Shown here piece after piece: positions 10,571 through 25,012 of a stretch of 64,000 nt of DNA. Every line of letters starts with the position of its first letter. Position 1 is the first letter of the stretch. Source of the DNA: Toxoplasma gondii ME49 (lineage: Eukaryota > Apicomplexa > Conoidasida > Eucoccidiorida > Sarcocystidae); NCBI RefSeq assembly GCF_000006565.2, contig NC_031478.1, positions 4,550,212 through 4,614,211 on the forward strand, read 5' to 3'. The notes beneath the pieces were generated by a model. That model did not search any database. It was not told where the DNA came from and saw only the letters and a list, made by a program, of their open reading frames with translations. A program made the translations under genes and the position numbers.

Positions 10571-13500
10571 ATGGAGGACGAAGGGAGCAGCGACGCCCTC
10601 CAGCCCCTCCTCGTTCTGATCAACCCCCACACAGGTAAGTGTCTTCATTGCCCACCAGAATTGTTTCGGCATCTCTTCGACCAAGTGTTGTAGGGAAAAG
10701 CCTGCAACTGTTTCTCAGGAGATCTTACACAGCGTCCCTGTGCAATGACTCCAACCCTCTCTACGGTGTACGGATAGAAGGATGCATCTGGCGAGCTCTC
10801 ACGACCTCTTTCACCCAAGCACAGGCAGAGGAGTCGCCGTCTGTCTTCTCCTTCTGTCTGGATCCTCCCCCGCTTCTCCACCCTCTCTCCGCAGGCGCTG
10901 TACAGACACTTCACATCTCCATTGACACTTGCAGTCCAGGTTGCGCTGCCTTCGGGCATTTTCCTGACTCTGCGCCTTTTGAATGACGCGTGTCTACGCA
11001 GGCGCAAAAGCGATGCCGATTCCCTCGGCGCGCACCTGCATTCTGCTTTGTGGGCGACGCTTTTTCTGTCGAGCGAGCGGTGGACGCGTTTCGCGTTCAG
11101 ACCTCGAAGAAGAACCAAGTGCATGTTTGCGCCTTCAACTCCCTGATCCGCAAATCCTTTTGACTGTGTGCGTCGACCGCTCCGCTCTGCGCTCAGGTCA
11201 AACACTCGTTCCAGCTGCTTCCTTCCCTGCCCCTCCTCCTCGGTCGCCGTATCCAGTCTTCCCTCCCGCCTTCGTCTCCTCTTCAGCGCGCCTCTCTCCA
11301 GCGGAATCCGGGCGTCTCTCCAAAAATTCTTCGGTTCCTGCTCTCTCTCCGCTGCAGTCTGCTTCTGCGTCTTCTTCTCTGTGCCCGTGGAAGGCCTCGA
11401 CAGACATCCCTGTCGCAGCTCCTGGTCAAGCTGTTTGGGTTCTCTACCACCGGCCTCAGTCCGCATATGGAGGAGACGCCTCTCATTCTCCTCGCGACCC
11501 CTCTGCAACCGATGCACCTTCTTCTTCCTCTCCCTCTACTTCCTCTTCTTCCTCTTCCTCCTCCTCTCCCTCTTCTTCCTCCTCTCCCTCTTCTTCCTCC
11601 TCGTCTTCCTCTTCCTCGTCGTCTTCGTCTTCTTCGTTGTATAGCTTTCCTTTGAGGGAAGGTGGAAGCGAGAAACGCGGACGCGGCAGTCCGACTCGGC
11701 GTCCGGTGCTCGGTTCCGGAGATACGAGTTCCTCTCAGTCTCCACCTTCTTCGCGACCGTCGTCGACGCTTTCTTCTCCGTGTGTCTCTGCTTCTTCCTT
11801 CGTCTTTCGTCGCTCGTCGTCCTCTTCAGCGGCCGCGCCTGCGACGGCTCCTGCCCCGACGGCGCGGCAGCTTCTGTTCTCTCACCAGTGGCGTCTTAAT
11901 CTCTGTGTTCTTCGAGAGGCTTTCAATGTGTCTTCACTTCTCTCCTCTTCGCTTCCAGAGGCTCGCTGTGTCGCACTCGCTTGCCCTGTGGGGTCATGTC
12001 CGGACGCAAGAGCTCCAAGCGAAAACTCTGCTGCGGGAGAAAGAGCGACCCAGCAGCCTCCTCTCTCCGCAAGAAGGAGGGCCAGAAGAGGAGAGACAGC
12101 GCGAGACGCAGACGCACGGGATGAGGACGAGGAGGCGAGAGTGGAGAGACTGGTGCGAGAGTCGAGGAAGAGAGTGGCGATGAAATACGCGTTTCTCTTG
12201 AACAGACAAAACGTCGAAGAGCAAGAAGCGCCTTCCAAAGAGGCGCCCGAAGAGGACAGAGACGGAAGCAAAAGTGAAACTGCGCTCGCGCGACACCCCA
12301 ACACCAACGGCAAGGCGGAGACACAAGGCCGACAAGAAGAGGGAGAAGACCAAGCATGGAGAGGAGAAGAGGAGGGAGAAGAAGAAGAGGGAGAAGAAGA
12401 AGAGAGGGATCGCAGAGAAAGAGAAAAGAAACAGAAAGCAGACTTGTATTTGAGACTTGAAGCTTGGAATTGGGGCGCTCGCGCAAAGGAACACCGAGAG
12501 CTTCTCCGCAAAGTCCAGGCAGAACTCGACGAATCTCTCCACCAGCAACAGGTACCGAAAACAAAAGGTTTCCAGATGCTTTTTCTCCAAATTACATTTC
12601 AAATCCTTTGCTGTATTCAAATATATCTTATGCACACATCTACGCTTTCCATGTGTACATGCACCGGTTAAACATATCCGAGGATAACGCTTGGCAGTAC
12701 GCCCACCTATTTCTTCAACATCTATGCATATGTTCAGCGTCGACGTTGTCTGGTCCACGCGCGTCCGTCAGTGCAGGCGTTTCGTCGATGTGTCGAAGTT
12801 TCGGTTTTTCTGTCTGCATGCTCCTGCATACGTACAGAAGGACGTGGACTGTCCCCTTGCAAACATGTACACTGACATCCGGGTCTCTATTGGTGGATAC
12901 CTATAGTCGTACATATATATATATATATACATATATACATATATAAATGTATACATATGTGTATACATATATGTATATAGATGAATAAGCATATATATGT
13001 GTATGCATATGCATCGCTATGTAGGTGTATATACCGCTTTGCATTTACGACGTTTCTCAATGAGCGCGGGAACATGTGCGGCATGGAGGATTGCGGCTTC
13101 TCGCAGGTTGCCTTGGCGGAGACTCAGGGGTGTACGTACCGACTGCCCAAGTTACTGTGGCGAGCGTTGGCTGAGGCGAAGGAATACGAAAGGCTTTTCC
13201 AGTCTTTTTCTTTGGAGGAGGCCAACAAACTCTACGGTGAGTGATCTACCCTTTTCGTCTGCGGTCATGTGCGCGCCTTCACGCCTTCGTCTCTCTCTTC
13301 GCCGCCGCGCTGTAACCAGCTTCCCAGTCACCTCCTGCTCTCGGCCTTCCCCTCGCAGAGTTTCTTTCTTCTTTTTGATGCTTCCCGCTTCTTCTCTCCC
13401 ACAAGCACCGCCTATGGGTCGTCTCTGGCCCCGTTCATGCGCGCTCCTTTTCTCGCTGCGCTCTCTTTCTCGCTGCGCTCTCTTTCTCGCTGCGCATCAC

Positions 13501-16500
13501 TATGTCGCTTCGGCCTTGTCCTTTTTGATCTTGTGGGTTTCTGCAGGACGCCGAGATGTGTTTGCGGACTGGCAAATCGAGAACCAGCGCCTCCGTCGCG
13601 CCTTCCTCGCCCAGCTCCAGCACCAGAATGCGCTGCTGCAGCGGGCGCGCGCGGCGCCTGGCTCGCCGCGGGTGGTCCAGCTCCAGGGCACTCTGGGACC
13701 ACAGCCTGGCGAAGAGAGAGCAGGCTCTCCTGGCGCCCACAAAGAGCCTTTGCCTTGTCAAGACTCAGACGCGAAGCCGCGTTCAGGGCAAGAGCGAGGC
13801 AGAGACAAGGCGAGACGCGTGGTCGAGACCGCCTGCGCGAAAAAGCGAGACAGAGACAGAGAACAAGATAGCGAGGAAGCGAGGGAAGGAGACGGAGAAG
13901 AACGTGGAGAGAAGGGAGCGAAGCGCGAGAAGCAAGATGAAGAAGATGCCCTCCTCGATCAGTTGGAGGCTTACAGGTAAACCTGTTTGAGGCGGAGAGA
14001 CACAGAGAACTATGAGGGTGAACTGTCTACAGTGGGTACAACGTAGTTCGGTTTCCGATCGACGAGGAAGGTCTCCTTGTCGTCACTTCGTTTGCCCTGG
14101 CCGTACATGAACTACACTTTTCTGGGGAGGAGTATATCATACGAGTTGGACTCCAGGTTCACACATTGAAGATGTTTTTTGTTTCGGCCCTCCCGGTTCT
14201 CGTCGGCTTTTCGTGACCCTCGTGTCAAGTGCAGTCCGTCTAGTGGTGTCCAGCGTTTGTATCTGAAGAACGACGACAGCTGAAAGAGGCGGACTTCACA
14301 TTCAGCATCCCAAGACAGTGAGGCGCCTCCCCCTCGTGCTGTCGCGCAGTTTGTGCTTCACCGCTTGTCCACGTCTTGTTTTCCGCAAAAAATGAATTTA
14401 CCATGTCTCTGCAGAGAGCGAGAGATTCGCCTGCGACGCCGCCAGGCACACCTGCGCCGCGGCATCGAACGTGCACTTCACTCTCTTCGCTCTGCTTCGT
14501 CTTCCTCTTCCGCTTTGTCTCCCTCGTCGGCTTCCGCTTCACCTTCTGCATGCATACGCCGTGGGGGTTTCGCGGAGGTCGGAGGAGGAGGTGCAGTGAA
14601 GAAGAGGAAGCGAGAAGGTACCGAGATGCTGCTTCGGACACTGCTAGCGAGCTTAGACGACTCTCAGTCTCAAGGCGGAGACGCAGAGTCGGACGTCTCC
14701 AGCAGTTCCTCGCCTTTCGCTGGCGGCGTCTCTCCGTCTTCTCGCGCTTCTTTCGCGACTCAGCACCAAAAGGAAAAATCCCAGGGAAAGAGGCCGAGAG
14801 GCACAGCGCCGTACCTCGCCTCCGCTGCACTGCGCCACTCCCCACGGGGAGAGGAGACCGCGAGAGAGCAGGGAAAAGGGGATGAAGACGAAGAAGACGG
14901 AGGCGACGAAGAAGGAGAGGACGGGCGCGGCGGAGACGAGGAGATTCACGGTCGAGGTGCGAGGGAGGAAGAGCGAGGCCGAGAGAGGAGCGAGGAAAGC
15001 AACGGGCGGTCTGACGTCGGAAGACCCGCGAACGGCCTTCGTGCTTCTTCTCCCTCTTCGCTTTCGCCTTTCTCTTTCCCCTCTTCTGTGGCGTTGAGAA
15101 GAAGAAAGGGACAGCGAGACGCGGAGGAGGCAGGGAGCAGCGAGGAACAGGTTTCTCCAGCTTTCGCCTTGCGAGGAAAGAGGCAAAGGGAGCAGAGCGC
15201 GAGCGGAGTTTGCAGGCGGGGGGCCTTGCGGAGGGGATCGAAGGAGACGCTGGAGGCCCCCAGCGAAGCGGCCAGGAGCGCGTCGCCCAGGAGCAGAGAC
15301 GCAGGAGGAGGCGCGGGAGAAGAAGGACTTTGCGCCGCCCGGGGAGGAGACAACAACAGAGGTGGCCCACGAAAGGCGAGGAGACACGTTCGCGAAGTGC
15401 CGGCGGTTCAGGACGAGACCGCGAGAGAAGCCGCGGCAGGCGTTGGTGGGCCCCGTAGCCGAGCAGAGACGAACGACGAGCACGGGCGCGCAAAAAGCGG
15501 AGACGGTGGCGTTCTGACCAAGGGGACGCACGAAAGAGAAGAGACAGAAGAAGAAGTCGAAGCGGAAGGAGAAGGTCGTTTTGTGGGGAGCGACTCGCGA
15601 GACGTGCCGGAACGCGCTCCCGACAGGCTTGGTAAGAAAGAAGCGTCTGACGAAGAAGACGATCCGCATATGATGCTGATGTTGATGACTGACGAAGATA
15701 ACCGGCACAGCCACAGCAGCAGCTCCTGTCCCTTGGGGGCCAGCGAGAACGGGTCGCGTTCGACCTGGGGCAAGACGCTTCTCCCGGCACCTTCTCTGCC
15801 CTCGTCGTTTGCTTCGTCCTTCGCTTCTTCATCTGCTCTCGCTCTCTCGGCGCGTCCCCTCGCCGTCGCGCGCTCGCAGCCGAGCAGCGAAAGAGCGCCG
15901 GAGGTGAAGACGGAAGACGGTGGCAGCGCGAGCAGGGAGGTCGAAGGAGACGAACGCGGCGCAGGAGTGGAGTCTGGCGAAGAAACCCACCTCCTGGGAA
16001 GGGATGTCGCGAGGCCGCTGTCGAAACGAAAAGGGCGAGACAAGGAGAGAGAAGCGGTGACCGAGACCAAGCCGCTTGGGCCTCGACCCGCGAATGGAGA
16101 CGCACCGGAACTGCACGCGTCCCCAGACTTCACAGCAAGCGGAGAACAGGGAAAACGAGAAGTTTTGCAAGTGAAACACGAAGAATATAACGAGCCGGAC
16201 AGGCGTCGCGGGTGTGAGCTATCCGACAAAGAAGGCGGACAGCGCCGCGAAGGCGAGAAAGCCGAGAAACCAGACGCCCTGTCGCGCGACCTCCCGCCGT
16301 TACGAGACAGAGAGGCCAGCGCCTTGGGAGACGTGAATGATACCCGAGGAGAAGGCAGTGAAAGTGGAGACAAGTGCCGAGAGAGAAAAGAGGAGAGCGA
16401 CGAGTCTCTGACGAACGGTGGAGGCCCCAGCAGGACCACGGACGCGTCGAACAACCAACTCGCGCGCTCTGAGTCTCCGGTCTCCTCCTCAGGCTCCGCC

Positions 16501-19500
16501 TCTGCCGCCCAAGAGGGGCAAGAAGGCCCCCGAGCACCCGAAGAGACAAGAGGCGAAGAATACCTGGAAGACGCCGTGCAAGTCGAACACTTTGGGAAAT
16601 ACGCAGCCCTTCTGAAGAAATGGGAGTCCGTCATGGGAGAGCCTGTCCCTGCGCAGCTTCTCTGGCTCGATGAGACCAGGCCCGACCGACCGTGAGAAAA
16701 AGGGGAAAAAAAGGGGGCATTGTTAGGAGACAGAAGGGACAGGCGAGGGATAGTTCGGAGAGATCGAACCGAGAGTAAAGAGACAAAGAGACAGTGAGGA
16801 GACAGCAATGAGAGTACGCTGTGATAAGAGACTGAGGGGAGCCAGAGACGCAGGGCGGCACGCGCAGTGCTCTATGTCGGTTTTTGGGGAAGGAACGAGG
16901 TCGAAGAAAAATAGAGAGAGCTAAAAGAGAAGTTCGCTCTGCAGCACTGCAATGGAGAGACTGCAAGACGCGTAGATCGCTAGTCCAGGCCTCGCTGAGA
17001 AGTGTGTCTAGCTCGGGCAGCACTGGCTGAGGTTTTTTCAAGAGTTCAGCGACGTCACTAGGGAGCTCCCATGTCACATGCAGTGTTTTATGCGACGTCA
17101 CCCAAACGACGCTAGATCGATTGAGACAGAGGATCTACAGCCCACATCAGTTCAACGCAAAAATCAAGCGAGTTGAGTAGTCCACTGCATGTGTACGCGT
17201 TCAAGCTTTGCCTGAGGCATTTGCGTGAGTGAGGGTGGATTGTACGCGTGAAGCACTCAGTATACAGTTTCTCAGTCCGAGGCTCCGTAGAAAAGGCAGG
17301 TCGCTCGTTCACCGCGAGCTCGCTCGAGGAACGACGGAGTCGCGGGACTCCGGTCCGACAGGACGCGCTGGAAGAGGAGAGAGGTCGACCGTCTTTACAC
17401 GCGTTCGAAGAGTTCGTTCGCCTTTGTTGCGCCTCTTGGTATCGTTCCTCCGCAGGGTGCGCCCGCCGAGCCAAGATTCCTACAGAGACGGCAGCCTCTT
17501 CATCGAATGTCTGCATGTCGAGGTACATGTTCTGTTCTGGGGCCTCAGACGGCGTCTCTTTTTTTCTTGAAGTTGCGCCTTCTGCTCTCGTGTTAGGTCG
17601 GATTTCTTGTCCCTTCTGGTTGCCATGTTCGGAGTGAAGAGAGCGCCGGGGATTCGCTTTATTGCGTTTCTTTGCTGACGCGTCGACTTCGACCGCACCG
17701 AGGTTCTCGGCTCTTTTCTCATTCTCTCCTCTCACTCTCTTTTCTCCTCTTCTCGAGCTCCTTTCTCGGCCTGTCTTCTTCTTTCTCTCCCTGTCTTTCT
17801 GTTTCTCCCATGTCTCCACTGTTTTCCTCGTCGTCTCCATCTGCTGCTTCTTCGCTCGGAGACCCGTACTGCTTTGTCTCCTCTTCTCTGTCTTGTGCAG
17901 TCGAATTTCTTTCGCTTGCTGCACCGCTGCTTCGCCTCATGCGCAGGCGGCGGCGCGGCCAAGGGTCGCGGCTCTCTGCCCGACCGCCTGCGTGTCTTCA
18001 GGAGCCAAATTCTTGAGGTAGGGAGGGGACGCAGGCGTCTCGGGCGTCACACGACGCGAGTGCAGCCCGCTGTGCGAGACGCAGGAACACCGCGAGGCGC
18101 CACAAATTGGTGACTCCGTCGCCAGGCAACGCCGAGCGCCACTGCCAGATGCTCCGAGGCGCCCGAACAGGCCCTCTTGCAGATGTCGGTGCAATCGAGA
18201 GACCTGAAAAGAGAGGGGGGAGAACAGAATCGAGAAGATCACAGAGAAAGAGAAAGCGAAGGAAAGGCGGAGGAAGGAAACGGACTGAGCACTCGACTGA
18301 GAACGTCCACAGGGGCGAAGAGAGATCCACCGAAAAAGTCGCCACGTTGATGATTTGGTTTGTGGCGTCCGTTGGGGCTTGCGGCAAAGGCGCTGGAGGC
18401 CGGGGAGGAAGCGACAGACATGGAAGAGAGAAGAGCGTTTTTTGCTTTTTTTTCAGGAAAATGCGGAACTTCACAACATGAAGAAACAACTGGATGCGAG
18501 TCGCTACCGCTTGATGAAACAAACCAAACTTTTCCTTGCTCAGGTGCGACTGCGCTTTTCCCCGTTCGACCGTTCTACTTTGCGCTTTCAATTTCACTTC
18601 TCGTCTTGTCTCCTTTTCTCCTCCATGTCTCTCCTCGAGTATCCGAGAAGTTACTCTCTTCTTCCGACCTTGCATGTACTCGTGTGTGTAAGACTCGAGG
18701 ACATCTGCTTTCCTGTTTGCGCCTTGCGTACGTAACGTTTTTGTATTTTTCTCTCTCGGGCCTGTTTTCTGCTCTTTGGCTTGCATGCATTTCCTCTCTC
18801 CTGCTGTCTTGTGTGTACTTGCTTGTCTCTCCGCTCTTGCGATCTAGATCTCACTTAGTCGCGTGTCTCCAGCCGAGTTTGTTCTTCTGTTTGCTGAGTC
18901 TTTCCTTTCGCGTTCATCGGGCGCCAAACGTCTTTTTTTGATTTCTTGCCTTCAGGCAAATTCTCAATTTAGCAATTTTCACCAGCTCAAGCGAGGCTAT
19001 CGACTTCTGAATCTCCTCGGCAAAGGAGGCTTCGCAGAAGTTTGGGAGGTAAAATTAAATCAAAAAGCATGCCCATATATCTACATCTACATATATATAT
19101 ACACTTATGTCGACTTGTGTATGTTCAGTTGTCTGGCTCTCTCTGGCTGTTTGTTCTCTACGTCTCCGTCTTCGTCTACCCTGTCTCTTGTATTTGTGTT
19201 TCTGTATTCAGTATCTCCTTTCTTCACCATTGTGGTTGCTTTCGATCTCTCCTCTCAAGCTGCATCTGCACCTTTGCCTTCCTGTCTTTTCCGTTTTCTC
19301 TTCGCAGCCCTTGTATGGCTTTTCGCTCCTCTGTGGGAAAAGCAACGACTTTGACAAAGACAGTCCACGCAGATCCTCTGTTTCTCGTTTCTTGTTTCCG
19401 TCTCTTGTTTGTCTCTCTGTCGCGCTTCCTGTCTCCTCTAGGGAGATCTGTTTGAAGGCAGTTCTCCAGTTTTTGGACATGAGTGCTTCTCTTCGCCGCA

Positions 19501-22078
19501 GCTGAAGTGCAGACCCCACGCGCGCAGGTGGAAACCCACTGGGGTGCAGCTGCGCGCGTCGTCCCAAGTCCTTGAGACTAGACAGCAGGGGGAAGGTCAA
19601 GGTGCAGCTGGAAGGAGATCGTGAGTCTCTCTCCCCATGTACGGAGCAGACGGGCGTCCGCTGTTGGGGTGTCTTTTCCAGGTATTCGATCCTCTAACAT
19701 GCGATGTCCTCGCCGCCAAGCTGCATGTCTTGTCGTCGGTCGAGAAGGAGAGCGCGCGGTGGCACATTGTGAAGCGCGTCCAGAATGAGATCGAAATCCA
19801 TAAAGACATTCTTCCTCATCCCCATGTAAGGTGTTCTCCAATGCCCGTTCCACGAGGAGCTTTCTTTTGTCTCTTGCCTGAGTGCTTGTTTCCGGCGGCC
19901 GACGGGAGCGTTCGCCTCTTTCTCACGGTACGCCGAGCGGTAGGTGAATACCTAAACTTCGTTTATTCTTCTATACCCCCCTCGAGTCGTGTGGTGATCA
20001 GAGGACATACGGCTACGGGAGAGAGGCTGTTGCTCCCTGCAGCATCTTCTCTCCTTGCAGCCGCCTCGTTCTTTGTTGCAGTTGGCTGGCCTCCATTCGA
20101 CTCTCCAGAGGAGTCCATACACGTTCATGATCTGTTTTGCGCGAATCCCTGCCCGAGCAGTTTCCTCGGATTCCCTCCTCTTTGTCCTTCTTCTCTGCTT
20201 CCGTCTCTCTGTGTCATATGGGCCTCCTGGGGCATGGCTGGCATGAGGATCCTTCTCCGCGGCCTGATTTCGACTCTCTCGCACTGTCGCGGGCGCCGCA
20301 TGGAGCCATCGTTTGCCGCTTCGGCGTTTGTCGGTGGCGCCTCCTGTTGCTGTTTCAGATCGTCGAAATGAAGGCATGTTTCGAGATGGGGAACGATGTA
20401 CTGGCGAGCATTCTCGAGTTCTGTGAAGGTACGAAAAACGGACGTCCAGGAACAGCAGCCGAGAGGACTTCGCTTTCGCCTCTCGACCGTGCAGGCAGTG
20501 AAGGCTCCTTCCCAATTCAATGCGATGTCTTTGGGAGTCCGACGGATTTCGAGCGCTCCACTTCTGTGCCTCTCCTGCGGCTGCGGAACCCCGACGCTTG
20601 TGTGGCTTGTTCGCAGTTTCGTCATTTGGCTCAATCCAGGATTGCTCTCTGACAGTCGAGCATTGCCTGAAGTGTGTCTGCGCAACAGTGCATGCTGACT
20701 ACATGCGCTTGACGTTCGACGAACCAAGCGATGTTAGGAATCTGCCAGGTTCCACGTACGACTTCAGAAGCATCTGGCGCAAGTGTGCTGGCGTTTGGAC
20801 CTTCTCCTCGCGTCTCGTTCCCTTTTCTCTGCCCGTTGCTAGGCGACGCGTTTCAAATTAATTTTACACCTTCTTCGAGGAAACGGATGGCAACGACTCC
20901 AAAATTCTAAAAACGTTCGAAACAGATACACTTCCAGCCAAGTCTGGCTGCTCTCTTCTTGTCGGGTGTCGTTCTCGTCCCTGTCTGGCTTCTGTGTTTT
21001 TCGTCGCCGCCCTGCAAATTGCGTTCGTGGAAGCGCCGTAACGAGGGGAGAGACTCAGAGAGGACTTCTGAATGCAGAACCTATACTTCGAGTCTCTAAT
21101 CAAAAGACACAGAATTTGATGGGGTGAGACACCTCGAGGTGCGTTAGGCAGTGGCGCGGCACATTTGTTTTTTGTTTAATCAGGAGGCGACGTGGACCAT
21201 TTCCTGAAACTCTCTGGGCCCCTCCGGGAGTCTTTGGCGGCTGAGTGGACGCGCCAGATTCTGGAGTGAGCTGAATGATGAGTCTCCAAAGCCTATTTAC
21301 ATGCCTGCGCATTCGTATCTATAACCGAATATGCGTAGCCGCATCCGTATGTCCAACCTTCGACGTATCCATCTCTCTGTGTATTTCCATTGTCTGTATC
21401 TCCTCAAAAAGCTGTGGCTGCCCATCTATATCTATATCTGTCGCTTTTTACCTTTCTGTATCCAGGTACAGTTATCAACATGCATCTTCGTCTCTACCTC
21501 TCCCAGAGTCTTTCCATGTATACCTGTGTCTGCCGATCTCTACCTGTCAGTCGATATCTCTATCTATCTGTCTCTATCTATCTCTGTGTATCTATCTCTG
21601 TGTATCTATCTCTGTCAATCTATCTATATATATATATATATATGTACATACATTTGTACCTGCGTGTACATTGGCCAGTGTTCTGGATAATAAGTTCACG
21701 AACAGAAGACATAGGTGGAGATAGGTAAGGCAGCAGGTGAGTGGGAATCTTGCGTCGCCGCGTCCACCTTCGTCCGTCCAAACACCTAGAACATGCGCGC
21801 AAAATTGCGAGAATGGAGACAGGAAAAGGAGACACACAGACAGAGGAGACAAACAGCAGCTAGACGTCTGCACTCCCTCGATGTTTTTATCTGTGCGTAC
21901 CCCCCCGATTTCCCCAGGTGTGCGTCTGCTCACTGAGTTCTGCGGCGACCTCAAAGCAAAGACGTTTTTGTCGAACAGAAATATTAACCTACACCTACAC
22001 GAATATGCACGTACCCACACAAGTATGCATATATGTGTACGCGTGTTTGTATAAACAGATATCAAATATATATATATG

Positions 22079-22128
<50 letters not shown>

Positions 22129-24974
22129 GAGCTGTGAGTTCGTGACAACATGTTTCTAGGACTAAGGAGATGTTATTTGGGTTCGCGTCTTCACTGAGAA
22201 AAAAGGACGAAAAGAGAGACACAGAGAGGTTGCGAGAATATGATGCGTTGTGTCCATGCGTTTTCGCAGAGCGCTTCTGTACCTGAAAAGGCAGCCTGTC
22301 GGAGTGATTCACCATCTCGTAAGTTTCAACTGTTGCTGGTTTTGACACAAGAACGTGGTTCTGTGCATGGGCTGTACCCGTGAGTGTACATTGAGACATC
22401 ACACAGATTTCTTCATCGCTTTCGAATTCATACACATTTATATATATATATATATTTATAAATGTAACTGACAGAGAGTTTGTGTTTTTGATTGACTGGA
22501 CATGGATTCGTGAAGCGTGGTTCGGTTCTTCTGTCTTTCGTCCTGTTTCTGCGCATCTGTTTTGTGTCTCGTATCGACGTTGTGAACCCCACAGTTCAGT
22601 CGTGTATGTGTTGATTCAGGCGATTCGCGCTGTGGTTGGAGATTTTTCGCGAATCGATTTTCGTTTGCTGGTCTTTCGTCGGCTGCCTCGTGTTTTTCTT
22701 TCACCTGCTCCAGTTGTCTATTTCTGTGCATCTTTCGCCGTCCGTCCTTTGTTCCTTCGCCACACAGTCTCCCCCTCTGAATCCTGGCTCCTCTTCTCTC
22801 TTCCACTTTCTCCTTCCACCATCAGTCTGTGTGTATGGCTCCTCAATTGCCCATCTCCGTTGTCGCCTTCGTCCCTGTAGTGGCTTTCTTTTCGGATTGA
22901 TTTTTGACAGTCAAACTCACTCGTTTCCTTGACAATCCCCGCTTCGCTTCAAAAACAAGCAAGGCTCACATGTTCGACTCAGAAAAACCGTCTCCGTTTT
23001 TCCCTCGCATTCCCTTCCACCGCGTCCCCCCGTTTGCCGCGTAGTCCTGGCTGCCCGTCCGCCGTCCACGTCGTCTAGGTCGTCTACGTCTGTCTCTCCG
23101 TGTGCCTTTTTTCTCGCTCTCGGTTGCGCTGTTCCCAGGACATCAAGCCAGGAAACGTTCTGCTTCAGCGAGGGAAGTGCAAGCTGGCGGACTTTGGGCT
23201 TTCGCGCGTCATCCCGCGAGAACAAGGGACGCACCTCGCCGAGGGAGCGAACGGGCAGGCGCTTCTCTGGGAGGGCGGCGGAACGCTCTGGTACCAACCG
23301 CCGGAGTGTCTCATTTTCCAGCGGCAGAGACAGGTGAAACGCGCATGCACTTCCGAGGACGGTCGAAACCTCTCTCCCAGGAAGCGGGCACTCTCGCGGA
23401 ACCCGGCGCCGCCAGGCGAACCGAGAGCGGCTCCCTCCACTTCCCCTCGAGAGCCGAGGGAGGCTTCTCGGAGACACGAGGCCAAGCTGAGGAGGGGCGG
23501 CGAAGAGGACAGAGAAGAGAAACAGAACCTCCTCGCGCTCGCAGACAAAGACCTGGAAGCCTTCTTCCGCGCACTGCCGGTTATTCGATCAGTGCCGCTC
23601 AATGATAAGGTCCGCACAGGGGAACGCACGGACGAGGGGAGCCGGGGGGAGAGACTGGGGGGTTCGTTAAAGACGAGCTTCTTTCAGGACTCAATCGTCG
23701 CTTTTGGGAGTGCTCACGCATGCTTTCTAGGGGAAATGCTTCGGCTAGCCTGGTCGCTTCTTTGCTGCAAAGTGGAACGTCTGTTGTCGCAAAACGACGC
23801 AACGCTCGCGGAATCCTGTCTTCACCTTTCTCTTCTCTCTGTCGCTGCCTCGACCTACGGCTCGCTGTTGCTTTCGCCTTCCTCAACGCCGTTTTCCTTA
23901 ATCTCTTCGCCTCTTTTGTCTTCTTTAGATCGACATCTGGGCCGTCGGGTGCATCCTGTACGAAATGCTTTTCAACAAGTAAGGCGTTTCTCATCACTGC
24001 TTCGAACGCAATGTTTTATATCGTTCACATAGATAGACAGTGACCGACGTGTGCCGGAGAGAGGTCTTTGCTCACCGGATCGACGCTCCAGCTGCTTTTC
24101 ATGACCATCGTATTAAAAATGCGTTAACCATAGTGGTATCCCCAGCGTATATATGGAAAATCAACATTTCAATTCAAGCTGTACAAATGTCGTGAAATTC
24201 ACTGCGGTAGTCTCCGGCGAAGCTTTAGTCTGGACGGAATTGTTTTGAACATGTATCTGCACTGGTGATAATGGTTCGGACAGAATGATGATTCAAGAGA
24301 GAACATGCAGTACTTTGCCCAGCATCAGGGAGGAGTCCAACGAGTCGCATATCGTGCCGCCTGTACAGCTTGTCTCCAGATGCTGTCTATCCACTATACG
24401 CGAGGCTGGCTGGATGGGTCACCCCTAGCGGAGGACTACAGGAGCGGCGCTCTGCTGAAGGAGAAATACGGCAGTGCTGAATTTCCTGCTTGCTCGCCGT
24501 CTCTGTCTCTCGCTGTGTTGTAAACGGCGTAGTGGGTGGCGAGTTCAAGAGAAAAAGGAACTACGTCTCATCTGGGAGGGTCAAAACCGGGACTTCGTTA
24601 TCAGCTTCATTGCATGCGCTGAAGCGTCTCTTGAATCTGTTTTTGCAGGCGCCCGTTCGGCCCCTCGCCCGCTCAAAATACAACAGACCCCACACGTAAG
24701 GAGACAGATTTCTCTTTCGAGGCTTCCTCGCCTTGTCCATACCAATATATATATATATATATATATATATAGCTGTTCAGCGCATACATTGAAGAATGGC
24801 TGAATATTATGGAGTGCCAGCATGTGTGTCTCTTCATTCGATTATCTCGAACGCAAGCGCGACTCTAAAAGAGAGGACGAGATAGAGGATGCGATCTGAG
24901 AGCTCATCAGTCAATACGGACTTCCGTATATTCACAGACGCATGCACGAGTGCACCTTTTGCGTCACGCATTGC

Positions 24975-25012
<38 letters not shown>

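Noticed and set aside
14240..16808. Long minus-strand open frames (621 and 466 codons) opposite the TLK exon at 14415-16691
   Set aside because: They are Arg/Ser/Leu-rich mirror images of a GA-rich coding exon, and the plus strand gives phase-consistent exons leading to a recognisable kinase.
17112..17924. 270-codon minus-strand Lys/Arg/Glu-rich frame
   Set aside because: Most of it is the complement of a pyrimidine-rich intron between TLK exons 17456-17522 and 17901-18017.
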